64,000 bases of DNA, from positions 123,186,375 through 123,250,374 of the forward strand of contig BTPG01000007.1 in NCBI GenBank assembly GCA_036245525.1. Reading direction: 5' to 3'. Source of the DNA: Semisulcospira habei (lineage: Eukaryota; Mollusca; Gastropoda; Semisulcospiridae). Positions 33,401 through 40,591 of the stretch are shown one piece after another. The first letter of the stretch is position 1. Each line of letters opens with the position of its first letter. The notes beneath the pieces are model-generated. The model was given only the letters and a program-made list of their open reading frames with translations. It was not told the origin of the DNA and searched no databases. The position numbers and the translations under genes were made by a program.

Positions 33401-36400
33401 TTTATCCATACCACCTTATAAAACAAGACAACGGAATGAAGTAGATCACGTTAAAAGAGAAAAAGATCCTCTATTTAACCGCATGATCAAAGATCACTCT
33501 ACCACACGAAGATAATCAGGCACTACCCTTGAATTCATTAGGTGACAGCTCCAAAATTTGGGAATGAAGCTTGGGGTTAAACAGGTGCATTGAGTGAGTT
33601 GTTTCCCTTCCTACACTGTCCATTATCTGACCACCATTACAGGCCATTGACATTTCCTCTCTCCCTTCCTCTTCACCCCACACCTCCCACCTTCCCTCCC
33701 CACACACACTCCTCTCGCCCTTCTTCCCCCCCCCCCCCCCCCCCATTCCCTCTCTCCACACCCAGCCACCCCACTCCTGTCCCCCGGCTTGTTCTAAAGA
33801 AGCGTAAACGCGACCACGTGACACCCATGCTTAAAGAACTCCACTGGCTGCCGGTAAAGTTTCGATGCCAGTACAAGATGGCAACTCTGGCATACCGTCA
33901 CTTCGACGGGACTCTACCGGCTTACCTTTCTGCTTCACTCTGCACATACCAGCCTTCACGTTCTCTGCGGTCCTCCAGTGAGAAACGTTTGAAGGCTCCG
34001 AAGCGCAACTTGAAAACTGTTGGTGAACGCTCATTCAGCTTCATTGCACCTTCAGTTTGGAACTCGCTGCCTGTCAGTCTTCGAAATCTCTCTACTCTCC
34101 CTCAGTTTAAGGCTCAGTTGAAAACTCACTTCTTCCAGCTTGCTTTTCCTCTGTCGTAGATCCGTGGTCCTGTTGTATTTATTTGTAATGTTATTGTATT
34201 CGTCTATGTCATGTTTGACTGCGTGTGTTAGCGCAATGAGTTTTTGCCACAAAAAGATTTTGCGCTATACAAGAACCATTCATTATTATTATTATTATTA
34301 TCACCCCCCCTTCACTCTCCCGCCCCCCCCCCCCCTCCCCTGCTGTGTACCTCTACCAATGCCATGCAGCTGGTATTGTCATACTCTTGGGTGAGGAAAA
34401 GGCCATTGGTTCTTCATTAGCTGTTATGAAAATGTTTGAAAAATTGAAACAATTATTAAATTATGAATCCTTTGAGTGTCTGTAGCGCTTTTTGTCGAGG
34501 TGATTCCTGCAGGAATCACCTCGACAAAAAGCACTACTGACACTCAAAGTCTTAAAGCTTTTTCTATATCATCTTGCAGCCCAAGTACATCTCGGGTCTG
34601 CTGAAGATGGCGGAAGTGCGGAAGCGTGAGGAAGAGCGGCGCATCGAGAGAAAGGTGCAGCAGGAGCGAGAGGAGGAGGGCAACAAGTTTGAGGACAAGG
34701 AGGCCTTTGTCACATCCGCCTACAAGAAAAAGATGATCGAGCAGCAAGAGGCAGAAGAGAAAGAGAGGAAGGAGGCAGCTATGGAAGGTCAGTGAGAGAT
34801 AATTCTTATTATTTCAGTGCTCGCATTGACCCTTACATGCTGTGACAGGATGTGGATTGACCACGATAGTTCAAGGCTTGGCGCTTGTATTCTGACACCT
34901 CCCTTGAACTATTGTGGTCAGTCTGTCTCCAGAGGTGTGACATAGACCTCAAAGCGTACATCTGAAAAAAAATTGATAGTTTCATCTTTAGGATGTACAT
35001 GTAACTTGGATACAAAGTGATACATGTATTAGTAAGAGGCGTAGATCCTAATGAGCCCTCACATCTGTGGGGACTTATCAGGATCTGTGTCTCTGAGTGG
35101 CATAGAAACTGGTTGGGGGGGGGGCGGGGGGGGGGGAGGGTCGGAACAGTAGCTCCCCCCCCTCCCCAAGAAAAACAAAATTTGAAGAAGGAAAATTTCT
35201 TTGTCGTTGGGAAAAAATAAGATTTTAATTTTTACTTTTGTGCAAGGCTGGACTGTTGCTTGCCTTTTCGGCCAACCCTATCCCCCCCACCTACTCCCCT
35301 TTCACACCCCACCCCCAACCCATTGTTTGAATTTTTGGCTCACGTGCGAAGCAAAAGTGAATCTATGTTTTAGGCCAGTGGTCATCCGTCTGTCTGTGGT
35401 AAACTTTAACATTGGCATTTTCTCGGAGACTATGTAAGCCACAGTTTTCAAATATGGCCCACAGATACTTTATGGCAAGGCCTTTCTAAACATACCAATT
35501 TGAGTGACCTCTCACAAAGGTCAAGGTCACAGGGGATCAGGAAATGTGTCAAAATAGCTATATTTTGACACAATTTATTTTTTCTCAAATACTATTCACA
35601 ACTTCAAACCCAAACTTGCTACAGAGATACCTGATCGTAAGACCTATCTATGCATACTAATTTGGATTACCCCTCAGTAAGGTCAAGGGTCAAAAGGGCT
35701 CATGAAATAGGTCTGAAATAGGCATATTTTGACAATAGATTTTTTTTCTCAAATACTATTCACAACTTTAAACCCGAACTAGCTACAGATATACCTGATA
35801 GGAAGACCTTTCTATGCACACTAATTTGGTTGATCCCTCAGAAAGGTCAAGGGTCATGAGAGCTCAGGAAATAGGTAAAAAAATAGCCATATTTTGACAA
35901 AAGATGTTTTTTTTTCTCAAATACTGTTGACAACTTCAAACCCAAATTTGGTACAGAGATACCTGATGGTAAGACCTATCTGTGCATACTAATTTTGATG
36001 AAAGGTCAAGGGTCACAAGAGGCTGGCAAATGAGTAAAATGCCAATTTTTGATAAAATTGTATTTATTATCAACATTTTTGCAAGTTTTTCAATCAAATT
36101 TGGCGTAAAGTTAGCAGATGAGAAGACTTTCCTAAGCATACTAATTTAGTCGACTCATCTCTAAGGTCAAGGGTCACGGGGGTTGACAGATGTGTGAAAA
36201 ATGCTTACATTTTTAAAAAACATGTTTTTTTGCTGGTGCAGAAGCCAGCCCTTGTCACGAAGGTCACACATATATATATGTAAATCGGTCATGACACATG
36301 AGCCATAATGGCTTTGTCTTTCTTGTTTGTTTGTTGTTGTTGTGGGGTTTTTTTTGTTGTTGTTTTTTTTTTTGGGGGGTAGGGGGGCTGGAAAGTCATG

Positions 36401-36405
36401 TAATT

Positions 36406-36439
<34 letters not shown>

Positions 36440-39400
36440 CCCCCCCCCCCCCTACCCCCCAAGTGATAAATATCTTCTTCTCTGTTGCTTGCACCTTGGT
36501 GACGTTTGCTTTGTCCCAGCAGTGAACAGCTTTTATCAGGCATTACCTTTGAATGGTCTTGATGAAGTACATGTAGCATGTCAGATGTCGCTGCCATAGA
36601 CTTACATTTTATGATTGTAAATCATGCTTTGTTTGGATCTACTTTACAGTCACACTTGATATATAAAACGTAATTTGTGATTGTAATCCTTGCTTTGTTT
36701 TGACCTGTTTGACAGCGATGCTTGATGTTACAAAGCAGAAGGACATGAGTGGGTTTTACCGGTACTTGTACCGAGAGACGACTGGCAAGGATCCTGCAAA
36801 GGCGGAAGAGGAAGAAGAGCAAAATGAGTGAGTAAAACCACAAACATACCTGGTGGTCTGCAATAAGAATGTCTACTGAAAATACAGTGTGTATTTGTCA
36901 CTCAAATCATGCTTTTTCTATGTTTGTGTTTTTCATTTGACTTGTTAGTTGAATAGAATTGAACAGCATATTCACTGTTGTCTCCCCTATGTTTTGTTTA
37001 TGTATAAAATGGTAATACTTTAATATTTGTTATCTTTTTGATCATCAGAAAATGTACCTCTTTAGTTGTTGGTTGCGATTGTTGGTAATTGTAGGAATGA
37101 CTTGCACCAAAAGGGCCGCTGTCGGTCAGAGAGGTAGATATTTGTGAATATGCTGTATGATTTTGCTGCAAAATTGAAGCATGGATTTGATTGTCATTTC
37201 AGTCTCTCAGGTTTCCAGTGCATTGACTAAATAAATATTGATTTACAGTAGAGATAAGGACTAGATACAAACTGATCTCCTCATAATTAGATATGTGATG
37301 ATCTGTAATTGTGGACCTTAAACTACAGTTGAGAGTCAAGAAATTCCAGATCACAGACCAGCACACATTTTTGGCTTGTGTGTAATAGCAAAAGAGAATA
37401 TGTGCTGGGCCGTCCATTGTTTGTCTGTCGTCCATTGTCTGTCTGTGATAAACTTTAATGTTGGTATTTTCTCGGAGACTGTTCAAGTCACAGTCTTCAA
37501 ACATGGCCCAAGGATACTTTGTGACAAGACCTTTCTAAAATTGCCGATTTCAATGATGTCTCCCAAAAGTTGAGGTCGCAGGAGGCCAGAAATAGGTTTA
37601 AAAAAATAGCCATATTTGGCACATTTTTTCTCAATTACTATTTTCAACTTCAAACTAATACTTGGTACAGAGATACTTGATCGTAAGATTTTCAGTGCAT
37701 ACTAATTTGAATGACCCCTCGGTAAGGTCAAGGGTTAAGAGGTCTATCCATATTTGACAAAATTGTTTTTTTCTCAAATACTATTTTCAACTTTTTCAAC
37801 TTCAAACCCAAACTTGGTACAGAGATACTGATGGTAAGACCTTTCTATGCGTACTTATTTGGATGACCTTTGGGACTGTCAAGGATCATGTGGGTGTTGA
37901 CAGATGTGTGCAAATTGCCAATTTTTGATATTTTTTTAAGTTTTGGATCTGTTATAAACATCAGCTATAAGGGCTTTGACATTCTTGTTTTTAAATTGCT
38001 CATGTGTCAGGTGCATTGTTGTTGCAGGGTGAAAGTTAAGAAAGAGCCAAGGTCAGATGCAGGGAGTAGTGACAGCGATGAACCTAATGTCAGGTTTGTA
38101 TTGTTTTTACTACTTTCAGGAAGAAAGTGAACAAAGCTGAAAGGCGGAGATGAAATACATTGTAAGCCTCTTTTCTCACAAAAAATGGACATGATTACGT
38201 TGAAAATTGGAAGAAAATTCCAAGAAAACAGAAACGCTCATAATACAGGACTATTAAAACAATTTTTTTGTGTTATATTTGACCTTCTTAAAAGTATCTC
38301 TATCTTTCTTGGGATTTTCTTTGCATTTTACACACTTGGCAGTCACAGTTTTCGTGTGGATATGATTGAAAATCTGCATTTCTTGCTTTTGCCATTGTAA
38401 GGCAGAGACTGATCAGTGGATGTTTGGAAAATTGTTCTAGTTTTGAGCTTTGAGTGCTCGCTGTTTTGGTCAGTTTTGCAACTTTTTTTTTGAGGAGGGT
38501 GCTCTTAGCAGTACTTTGATTCTATCATCTATATGGCTGATAAGTTACTACCTGGTAATTATCCCTTTGTCTGTTGGTAGCGTGTTTGGTCAAGGTGATT
38601 CCTGTAGCCAAAGGTTAGTAATAGCATGCTAACTGTAAAAAAAAAGTACTCCAATCAGTCGTGTACAGTTTTACCCACATTTCTTCCAGTTTAACAGTAT
38701 GACATAACAGTATAGATTAACTCATTCAGCCCGACGCATGTATTTCCCAATTTTTTAGGCGTCATCTAACGACTGTGCACCTGTTACAGGAGATGGATCG
38801 ACCATGATAATTCAAGGGCAGTGCCAGATTAGCTAGTCACCGACAGGTGCCAAGCTAATCTGACACTGCCCTTGAATTATCATGGTCGACCCATCTCCTG
38901 CTGTAGTACATAATAATAATAATAATACATAGTTCTTGTATAGCACTGTTCTCTAGGAAAACACTGGTCTCACTGCGCATGCACAACAGCACACCCTCTC
39001 TCAGACACACGCACGATTATACACTACTTTAAACCACCCCATCTCTTCCCAACACCTTACATTCACTTCCTCTAGGATCAGAATAAAAGGCAGTCAACGG
39101 TTAGCTAAAGATGAGCTAAGTGTTAAATGCCCGACAGAAAAGAAAAGTCTTTAAGTGAGCTTCGAACTGTGACAATGTGGGCAGATTCCGCATTTCAGTT
39201 GGCAGTGAGTTCCACACACTTGGGGCTAAAAAGGTGAAAGAACGCTCCCCGACAGTTTTCATGTTAAGCTTCGGGATTTTAAAAAGTTTTACACTAGAGG
39301 AACGGAGGGTGCGTGATGGCTGATAAACAGACAGCTTGGCTTGTGTGTAATAGCAAAAGAGAGTGTGTGCTGGGCCATCCATCGACTGCCTGTCGTCCAT

Positions 39401-40382
39401 TGTCTGTCTGTGATAAACTTTAATGTTGGTATTTTCTCAGAGACTGTTCAAGCCACAGTCTTCAAGTTCAAACATGGCCCATGTATCAGGGCTGAATGGG
39501 TTAATATGCATAAATGTTTTGGTTTTTTTTTTCGTTTACCTGGTGTTTTGTTTTTTGTGCAGGGATCAGAGGGGGAGGGCAACTTCTCAGGACAGACCAA
39601 AAACTGCAGAGAAAGACAAACATCGAGATAGGCACACAGGAAAGCACCACAAGCGCAAGCACAACCGATCCCGGTCAAGATCACCTCGAGAAAAAGGGTC
39701 TAAGTCAAAGGACTCCAGACGCAGGTCACGCTCCAAGGAAAAGCACAGGAGAAGGTCGTGCTCAAGGTCACCCTTGTCGGACAGGTCACAGGACAGACAG
39801 AAACGTAGGTCACGATCCAAAGAGAGATATCAAAGAAGACATTCTCCAGCTGAAAATGAAGATCGCCACAAGCCAAGGTCAGGAGGACGAAGGTCAGGGT
39901 CACCATATAAGGAAATGACACCTGAGAAGAAGCAAAGGCGAGACAGAGATAAAGCCTCCAGAGAGAAATCAAGAGAAAGCCGCTCGGATTCAAGAGAAAA
40001 TCGTTCTGCAGAGAAGTCAAACGCAGAGTCTGAACGCACTCCTATCCCACCCATTCTTCCTGCCAGACCCCCAGATGAAGATCTGGACCGAGACGACTCC
40101 ATGTCAGAGAGCGAATCATCGGGCAACGAAGCCTCGGCTGTCAAGACCAGGACATCTGAAAGCGAGAAACCAACAGAAAAAGAGGGAAAGGAAACCTCAA
40201 AAAAGTCTGAAGAAAGAATAGGTGAAGAATCGTCTGCAGGCAAGAAAGATGGGGACAGTAAGCCGGCAGAGAAAAGGTACGAGAGGCATACGACAGCTGA
40301 TGCCTTGTCTGAGGCCAGAAAACGATTTCTGGCCCGCCAGCTTGCAAAGGAGAGAGCTCGACCTGTCGTTGACCCTGAATGA
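24384..40382 (+). CDS. NSRP1: NSRP1 orthologue (nuclear speckle splicing regulator), eight coding exons
   Basis: Gene-level entry; exons are listed separately. In vertebrates NSRP1 (CCDC55/NSrp70) is a nuclear-speckle protein that modulates alternative splice-site choice. Exons: 24384-24403, 24833-24923, 25208-25276, 25708-25836, 34580-34787, 36716-36827, 38028-38093, 39563-40382; total 1515 nt, 504 residues plus stop (human about 558). All introns are GT-AG and phases agree. Recognition rests on YGLFIPKK (N-terminus), NPSVYEYDTIYDD, DKEAFVTSAYKKK, LDVTKQKDMSGFYRYL, an Arg/Ser/Lys-rich C-terminal half and a final ARKRFLARQLAKERA. Residues about 60-185 match the conserved coiled-coil domain; the rest is low-complexity. 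Introns 4-7 are loaded with mobile elements, but every splice site looks intact. The 5' UTR, 3' UTR and polyA site cannot be fixed. Confidence 0.9.
24833..24923 (+). CDS. NSRP1: NSRP1 exon 2
   Basis: Acceptor TTTCTTTACAG, donor GAG|GTGTGT. Residues about 7-37: YGLFIPKKTTKGPVL ... NVFGDDSDE. Ends in phase 0. Family hallmark: Y-G-L followed by a short basic run and a F-G-x-D-S-D acidic box. Confidence 0.9.
25007..25175. mobile_element. family B element in NSRP1 intron 2
   Basis: Worn hairpin at 25007-25064 (GCAAGAAGCATAGATTCTCA), then the long family B tail ending GTGGCAGGAAAGGGGTTAA with TTAA at 25172-25175. The right end is clearer here than in most copies. Confidence 0.6.
25208..25276 (+). 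CDS. NSRP1: NSRP1 exon 3
   Basis: Acceptor GCTGAGCAG, donor CAG|GTATAG. Residues 38-60: EEEAAAVNQSVNREAARSKV and KKQ. Phase 0 at both ends. Confidence 0.9.
25500..25675. mobile_element. two family A remnants in NSRP1 intron 3
   Basis: 25505-25537 (AATAGTGTATCAGGGTGAAA..GGGTTAA) is a right end of the ACATCCTGAGG subfamily. 25610-25675 is another worn right arm (GTCTCTTGCTGTAGTGTGTC). Confidence 0.45.
25708..25836 (+). CDS. NSRP1: NSRP1 exon 4
   Basis: Acceptor TTCCATTTCAG, donor AAG|GTTTGT. Residues 61-103, including TQLEIDKALQENPSVYEYDT, the start of the conserved coiled-coil domain. Phase 0. The following intron (25837-34579) is 8.7 kb because of the retrotransposon. Confidence 0.95.
26003..26072. 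mobile_element. left half of a family A hairpin split by the Gypsy element
   Basis: GAAGGAGATGGATTGATCAT, then CAAGGGTAGTTACAGATTAA and the apex GATGACACGAA, where the LTR begins. The other half continues at 33507-33580 after the retrotransposon. CGAA (26069-26072 and 33507-33510) is the target duplication. Confidence 0.75.
26073..26457 (-). repeat. truncated 3' LTR
   Basis: Matches 32595-32979 without a difference that I can find, then joins integrase sequence at 26457/26458. It keeps the U5 side (26073 end) and lacks the U3 start. Confidence 0.9.
26312..29428 (-). CDS. pol: Gypsy Pol polyprotein (protease, RT, RNase H, truncated integrase)
   Basis: Order PR-RT-RH-IN, as in Ty3/Gypsy. Protease: ALLDTGSAVS (Asp at residue 30). 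RT: LCTDFRQLNSRT, LDMKSGYYQVEI, LPFGLTNSPATYQ and catalytic YLDDVII (Tyr about residue 474). RNase H: FELHTDASRTGLG (about residue 630). Integrase: His/Cys zinc finger (HDDIGHPG ... CKNCPRC) near residues 885-920 and the first core Asp (VCIDFLSLE). After RNQTAKTT (junction 26457) the frame runs into LTR sequence, adding 47 unrelated residues; the rest of the integrase core is lost. ATG at 29428 is the first Met, but the frame is open up to about 29518, overlapping gag by 25 nt in the -1 frame, so Pol is probably made by frameshifting. Confidence 0.95.
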   Translation of the reverse strand: MDQESLDDLVGQPNEAGIQVEGVETSALLDTGSAVSTVTQDFYAKHLTHLELQKVEHLLRIECANGETLPYSGYIKADVIATGLSSTVHPCLLLVVPGTDYSAATPILLGTNFLTRVKDSCTQRTDDCCTQTPDRQTSWQLALKSITLQEKQLLRNCNRIAVVRSAEKRRVILHPNEQVTLRGMVDKSQPYHRTCALLQPHPDVDPDVDLNPTLISYAYNEMSPVEVTLSNTSTRTVSFEPRALLCEVQPVDITELEDLPEEVQENLLSLVEIDTDNLTPDQLKEAQDLITAYEDIFSKSEEDVGLASRVRHRIELSDDRPFKQKHRMIPPSMLDEVRSHIQQLLAGGIIRKSYSPWSSNIVLARRKDARLRLCTDFRQLNSRTIRDSYALPRIEEILDCLSGSQYYSVLDMKSGYYQVEIAEKHKERTAFTVGTLGFYEYNRLPFGLTNSPATYQRLMEDILGEYHMRICLIYLDDVIIFARTYQEHIERLRLVFQRLREAGLKLAPKKCHLFKAKVVYVGHAVSCDGIEPDPAKTETIRDWPTPTTPEEVRRFLGFAGYYRKFVKDFAKITAPLTVLMPVPTKKQRGKRKPHVQKPWMWGDEEEEAFQRLKHILSSPPVLGYADYTRPFELHTDASRTGLGCVLYQEQDGVKRVVAYASRALGKSERNYPAHKLEFLALKWAVTEKFKDYLYGARFTVHTDNNPLTYVLTTAKLDATGHRWLAALAAYNFNIKYKPGVHNVDADTLSRITHNTEGQEEELSTEAIYTICSAVSCPVIETHCLSATVADVLDEPDGQDMAEFTCKDWRRAQDDDPVIGLWLRLIRNKRIPRRQDFPSTPEHSAMYRHWQHFRLQRGALYKETTIDGVVQSQLVLPAAFIKRALQGIHDDIGHPGRDRTTALAKERFWWPRMASQIEDWCKNCPRCLRRKAVGQKAPLVNISSSQPMELVCIDFLSLETSSSGFQHILVITDHFTRYAQAIPTRNQTAKTTFCYFYLTVCFYNSLFRADLYCTFFCNFGCMTIARMYVQAIAAYVYLW
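29466..29506 (-). promoter_or_regulatory. candidate -1 ribosomal frameshift signal
   Basis: Reading on the - strand, gag codons GAT TTT CCC TAG include the in-phase heptamer G GAT TTT (29506-29500) six bases before the gag stop. A retroviral site G GAU UUA (MMTV pro-pol) is of the same type (established). Downstream, GGCC(C)GCG can pair with CGCGGCC across a 14-base loop (29492-29468), a plausible stimulator. Slipping at this heptamer joins gag to the pol frame without a stop. Inference, not demonstrated. Confidence 0.5.
29494..30675 (-). CDS. gag: Gypsy Gag (nucleocapsid CCHC)
   Basis: 393 codons from the first real ATG (30675, context ACAATGG) to TAG at 29494. The frame is open 16 codons further upstream but those begin with GTG, so the ATG is preferred. 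The middle part (FNGETAVDYAVWRHQVKSLL ... IIAKMDSIYGDI ... MLLEHVKQQN) resembles the retrotransposon capsid domain. The C-terminus has one zinc knuckle, CFRCGQYGHLRIGC (C-x2-C-x4-H-x4-C), which binds RNA. Role: forms the particle and packages element RNA. It ends next to the proposed frameshift site. Confidence 0.9.
   Translation of the reverse strand: MADSEESPGAQGGVVAEDFPELRDIFNQLGARPRVRTKEELQAWMTEYVRALPQGQPIKMEQGASPSPVIQSAAEQDSGDGTVAHANSTPHQLQAPPVLTIGRKPWLTRFNGETAVDYAVWRHQVKSLLGEGHPERDIRDAIRASLQGRAGHIITHLDPQSSIPNIIAKMDSIYGDIQTEADALAALYGARQQPTEMVAEWGCSLEMLLEHVKQQNIPLQKSVDETLMNIMWSGIRQELKDVSAYQYNQAKTFDDLRMMLRRVEKEHPAATRQSIAATSCKSAVSEKTKEKSELDEVRTALRQLTAAVKELQLDRNNVGTVGRDRPSDLQTSGPDNRTQHQNQPRGGSSAGGLYRRQTAESYPRGPRCFRCGQYGHLRIGCRVRLDHLKQDFP
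30676..32580 (-). other. Gypsy untranslated leader
   Basis: About 1.9 kb between the primer site and gag with no credible open frame. It contains A-rich runs (31089, 31861) and a GC-rich part near 32340-32560. Unusually long for a Gypsy leader; it may hold packaging sequence or an inserted older element. Confidence 0.6.
32581..32593 (-). other. primer-binding site, tRNA-Lys type
   Basis: On the - strand, TGGCGCCCAACG follows the 5' LTR end (CTACAACA) after one base. It matches the complement of the 3' end of tRNA-Lys1,2 (known site TGGCGCCCAACGTGGGGC) over 12 bases, then diverges. Confidence 0.8.
32595..33506 (-). repeat. full 5' LTR
   Basis: 912 bp, from TGTGGTAG (33506 end) to CTACAACA (32595 end), a short inverted repeat with one mismatch. 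Its outer limit is set by the CGAA target duplication and resumption of the split hairpin at 33507. Confidence 0.85.
33507..33580. mobile_element. right half of the split family A hairpin
   Basis: CGAAGATAATCAGGCACTAC, CCTTGAATTCATTAGG, then the family A right tail (CCAAAATTTGGGAA) ending GGGGTTAA at 33580. Confidence 0.75.
33723..33744. repeat. poly-C tract
   Basis: About 20 C residues between C/T-rich sequence. A second C-rich run lies at about 34322-34336, after the LINE fragment. Confidence 0.9.
33780..34305 (+). mobile_element. L2/CR1-like LINE 3' end in NSRP1 intron 4
   Basis: The + frame reads HVTPMLKELHWLPVKFRCQY, LPAYLSASL, YQPSRSLRSSSEKRLK, ERSFSFIAPSVWNSLPVSLR and LKTHFFQLAF to a stop near 34159. 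This is the conserved C-terminal part of L2/CR1-type ORF2. The 3' end is GCGCTATACAAGAACC plus an (ATT)n tail at 34278-34301, the classic end of this group. Reverse transcriptase proper is missing (5' truncated). Confidence 0.85.
34471..34548. mobile_element. hairpin, family C, in NSRP1 intron 4
   Basis: 78-bp palindrome TTTGAGTGTCTGTAGCGCTT... meeting at GATTCCTGCAGGAATC; stem segment GTCGAGGTG / CACCTCGAC is fully paired although different from other copies. Ends 31 bases before the exon 5 acceptor. Confidence 0.7.
34580..34787 (+). CDS. NSRP1: NSRP1 exon 5
   Basis: Acceptor ATCATCTTGCAG, donor GAAG|GTCAGT. Residues 104-173: PKYISGLLKMAEVRKREEER, FEDKEAFVTSAYKKKM and an acidic/basic heptad-rich stretch typical of a coiled coil. 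The most conserved exon. Ends one base into a codon. Confidence 0.95.
34845..34935. mobile_element. shortened family A hairpin in NSRP1 intron 5
   Basis: TTGACCACGATAGTTCAAGG pairs with CCTTGAACTATTGTGGTCAG; the inner arm is reduced. Confidence 0.55.
35032..35097. repeat. worn family B hairpin in NSRP1 intron 5
   Basis: AAGAGGCGTAGATCCTAATG ... ATCAGGATCTGTGTCTCT. Followed by a poly-G tract at 35114-35137. Confidence 0.5.
35333..36275 (+). repeat. dispersed repeat with ~170-bp tandem subunits
   Basis: Starts GGCTCACGTGCGAAGC, then a GTCCGTCTGTC-like segment, then about four diverged subunits each with CTCAAATACTATTCACAACT, ACAGAGATACCTGAT, AGACCTTTCTA..CATACTAATTTGG and AAGGTCAAGGGTCA. Similar repeats are widespread in lophotrochozoan genomes (from memory, unverified). 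Further copies: 37366-37990 and 39337-39482. Confidence 0.7.
36340..36465. repeat. T/G-rich, C-rich and (CT)n low-complexity tract
   Basis: Adjacent poly-T, poly-G, poly-C and CT runs in intron 5. Confidence 0.85.
36716..36827 (+). CDS. NSRP1: NSRP1 exon 6
   Basis: Acceptor CCTGTTTGACAG, donor ATGA|GTGAGT. Residues 173-210: MLDVTKQKDMSGFYRYLYRE, then an acidic EEEEEQNE run. Ends two bases into a codon. A GTAAAA four bases further on is an alternative but would break the frame with exon 7. Confidence 0.95.
37295..37367. repeat. decayed family F hairpin in NSRP1 intron 6
   Basis: ATCTGTAATTGTGGACCTTA ... CCAGATCACAGACCAGCACAC. Second copy of the 5437 hairpin. Confidence 0.5.
37366..37990 (+). 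repeat. second copy of the ~170-bp subunit repeat, intron 6
   Basis: TTGGCTTGTGTGTAATAGCA head, GTCTGTCGTCCATTGTCTGT, then subunits as at 35333. Confidence 0.7.
38028..38093 (+). CDS. NSRP1: NSRP1 exon 7
   Basis: Acceptor GTTGTTGCAG, donor CAG|GTTTGT. Residues 210-232: VKVKKEPRSDAGSSDSDEPN. The VKKEP string resembles a SUMOylation consensus. Phase fits both neighbours. Confidence 0.85.
38190..38400. repeat. family M / satellite-related module in NSRP1 intron 7
   Basis: TTTCTTTGCATTTTACACACTTGGCAGTCAC resembles the satellite half-monomer, here as a single dispersed copy (key part 38318-38350). Confidence 0.4.
38909..39333 (-). mobile_element. L2/CR1-like LINE 3' end in NSRP1 intron 7
   Basis: On the - strand: SVYQPSRTLRSSSVKLFKIP, ERSFTFLAPSVWNSLPTEMR and LKTFLFCRAF to a stop at 39116, then GTGCTATACAAGAACTATGT and an (ATT)n tail at 38909-38930. 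Same family as 33780-34305, opposite orientation. Confidence 0.8.
39337..39482 (+). repeat. third, truncated copy of the 35333-type repeat
   Basis: GGCTTGTGTGTAATAGCAAA ... TCAAACATGGCCCATG. Only the head is present. Confidence 0.65.
39563..40382 (+). CDS. NSRP1: NSRP1 exon 8 (RS-rich C-terminus and stop)
   Basis: Acceptor TTTTTTGTGCAG; residues 232-504 ending ARQLAKERARPVVDPE and TGA at 40380. An Arg/Ser/Lys/His-rich region (HHKRKHNRSRSRSPREKGSK and similar) suggests speckle targeting, followed by an acidic Ser/Glu-rich stretch (DEDLDRDDSMSESESSGNEA) and the conserved tail ALSEARKRFLARQLAKERAR. Open upstream to 39423, but that part is dispersed repeat and intron. Confidence 0.95.
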
Positions 40383-40412
40383 TTTGATGAGACTAGATTG
40401 ACCTGATAACAG

Positions 40413-40591
40413 TTAACACATTCTACCCCAGGACCGAAATCCCCAAATTTTGATCATGCCCTCTGAAGGGGCTGTATTACAATCCTAGAGACAGATCGAG
40501 CATGATAGGCGCCAAGCTATTCTGGCACCACCCTTGAACTATCATGCTCGATCCATGTCATGCTGTCGTGTGTCGGGGCTGAATGAGTTAA
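40413..40591. mobile_element. TTAA element, family A, 3' of NSRP1
   Basis: TTAA at 40413-40416 and 40588-40591. Outer arms ACACATTCTACCCCAGGACC / GGGGCTGAATGAGTTAA. The left inner arm is deleted (CATGATAG joins GCGCCAAGCTATTC), leaving half a core. Starts 31 bp after the stop codon, so probably within the 3' UTR. Confidence 0.7.

Larger units (their letters stand above)
26073..33506 (-). mobile_element. Ty3/Gypsy LTR retrotransposon, 3'-deleted
   Basis: Complete on its 5' side and deleted on its 3' side. On the - strand the order is 5' LTR (33506-32595), primer site, ~1.9 kb leader, gag, pol, truncated 3' LTR (26457-26073). LTR ends are TGTGGTAG...CTACAACA and the element is flanked by CGAA on both sides. 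The two LTRs look identical over their shared 385 bp, so insertion was recent. It lies antisense in intron 4 of NSRP1. Missing: the last part of integrase, the polypurine tract and 527 bp of the 3' LTR, so this copy cannot be fully autonomous. Confidence 0.9.
38717..39504. mobile_element. family A hairpin element interrupted by other repeats
   Basis: Left part 38717-38908: TTAA, TTCAGCCCGACG arm and hairpin with GGGCAGTG / CACTGCCC paired. The right end (CAGGGCTGAATGGGTTAA, 39487-39504) lies after an insertion of about 580 bp. The inserted DNA is the L2-type LINE end plus a copy of the 35333-type repeat. Confidence 0.65.

Noticed and set aside
33516..33876. Gly-rich - strand frames
   Set aside because: Caused by the poly-C tract and the antisense of the LINE fragment.
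39423..39562. Upstream extension of the NSRP1 exon 8 frame
   Set aside because: This part is dispersed repeat plus hairpin-element end, and a strong acceptor lies at 39562 in phase with exon 7.
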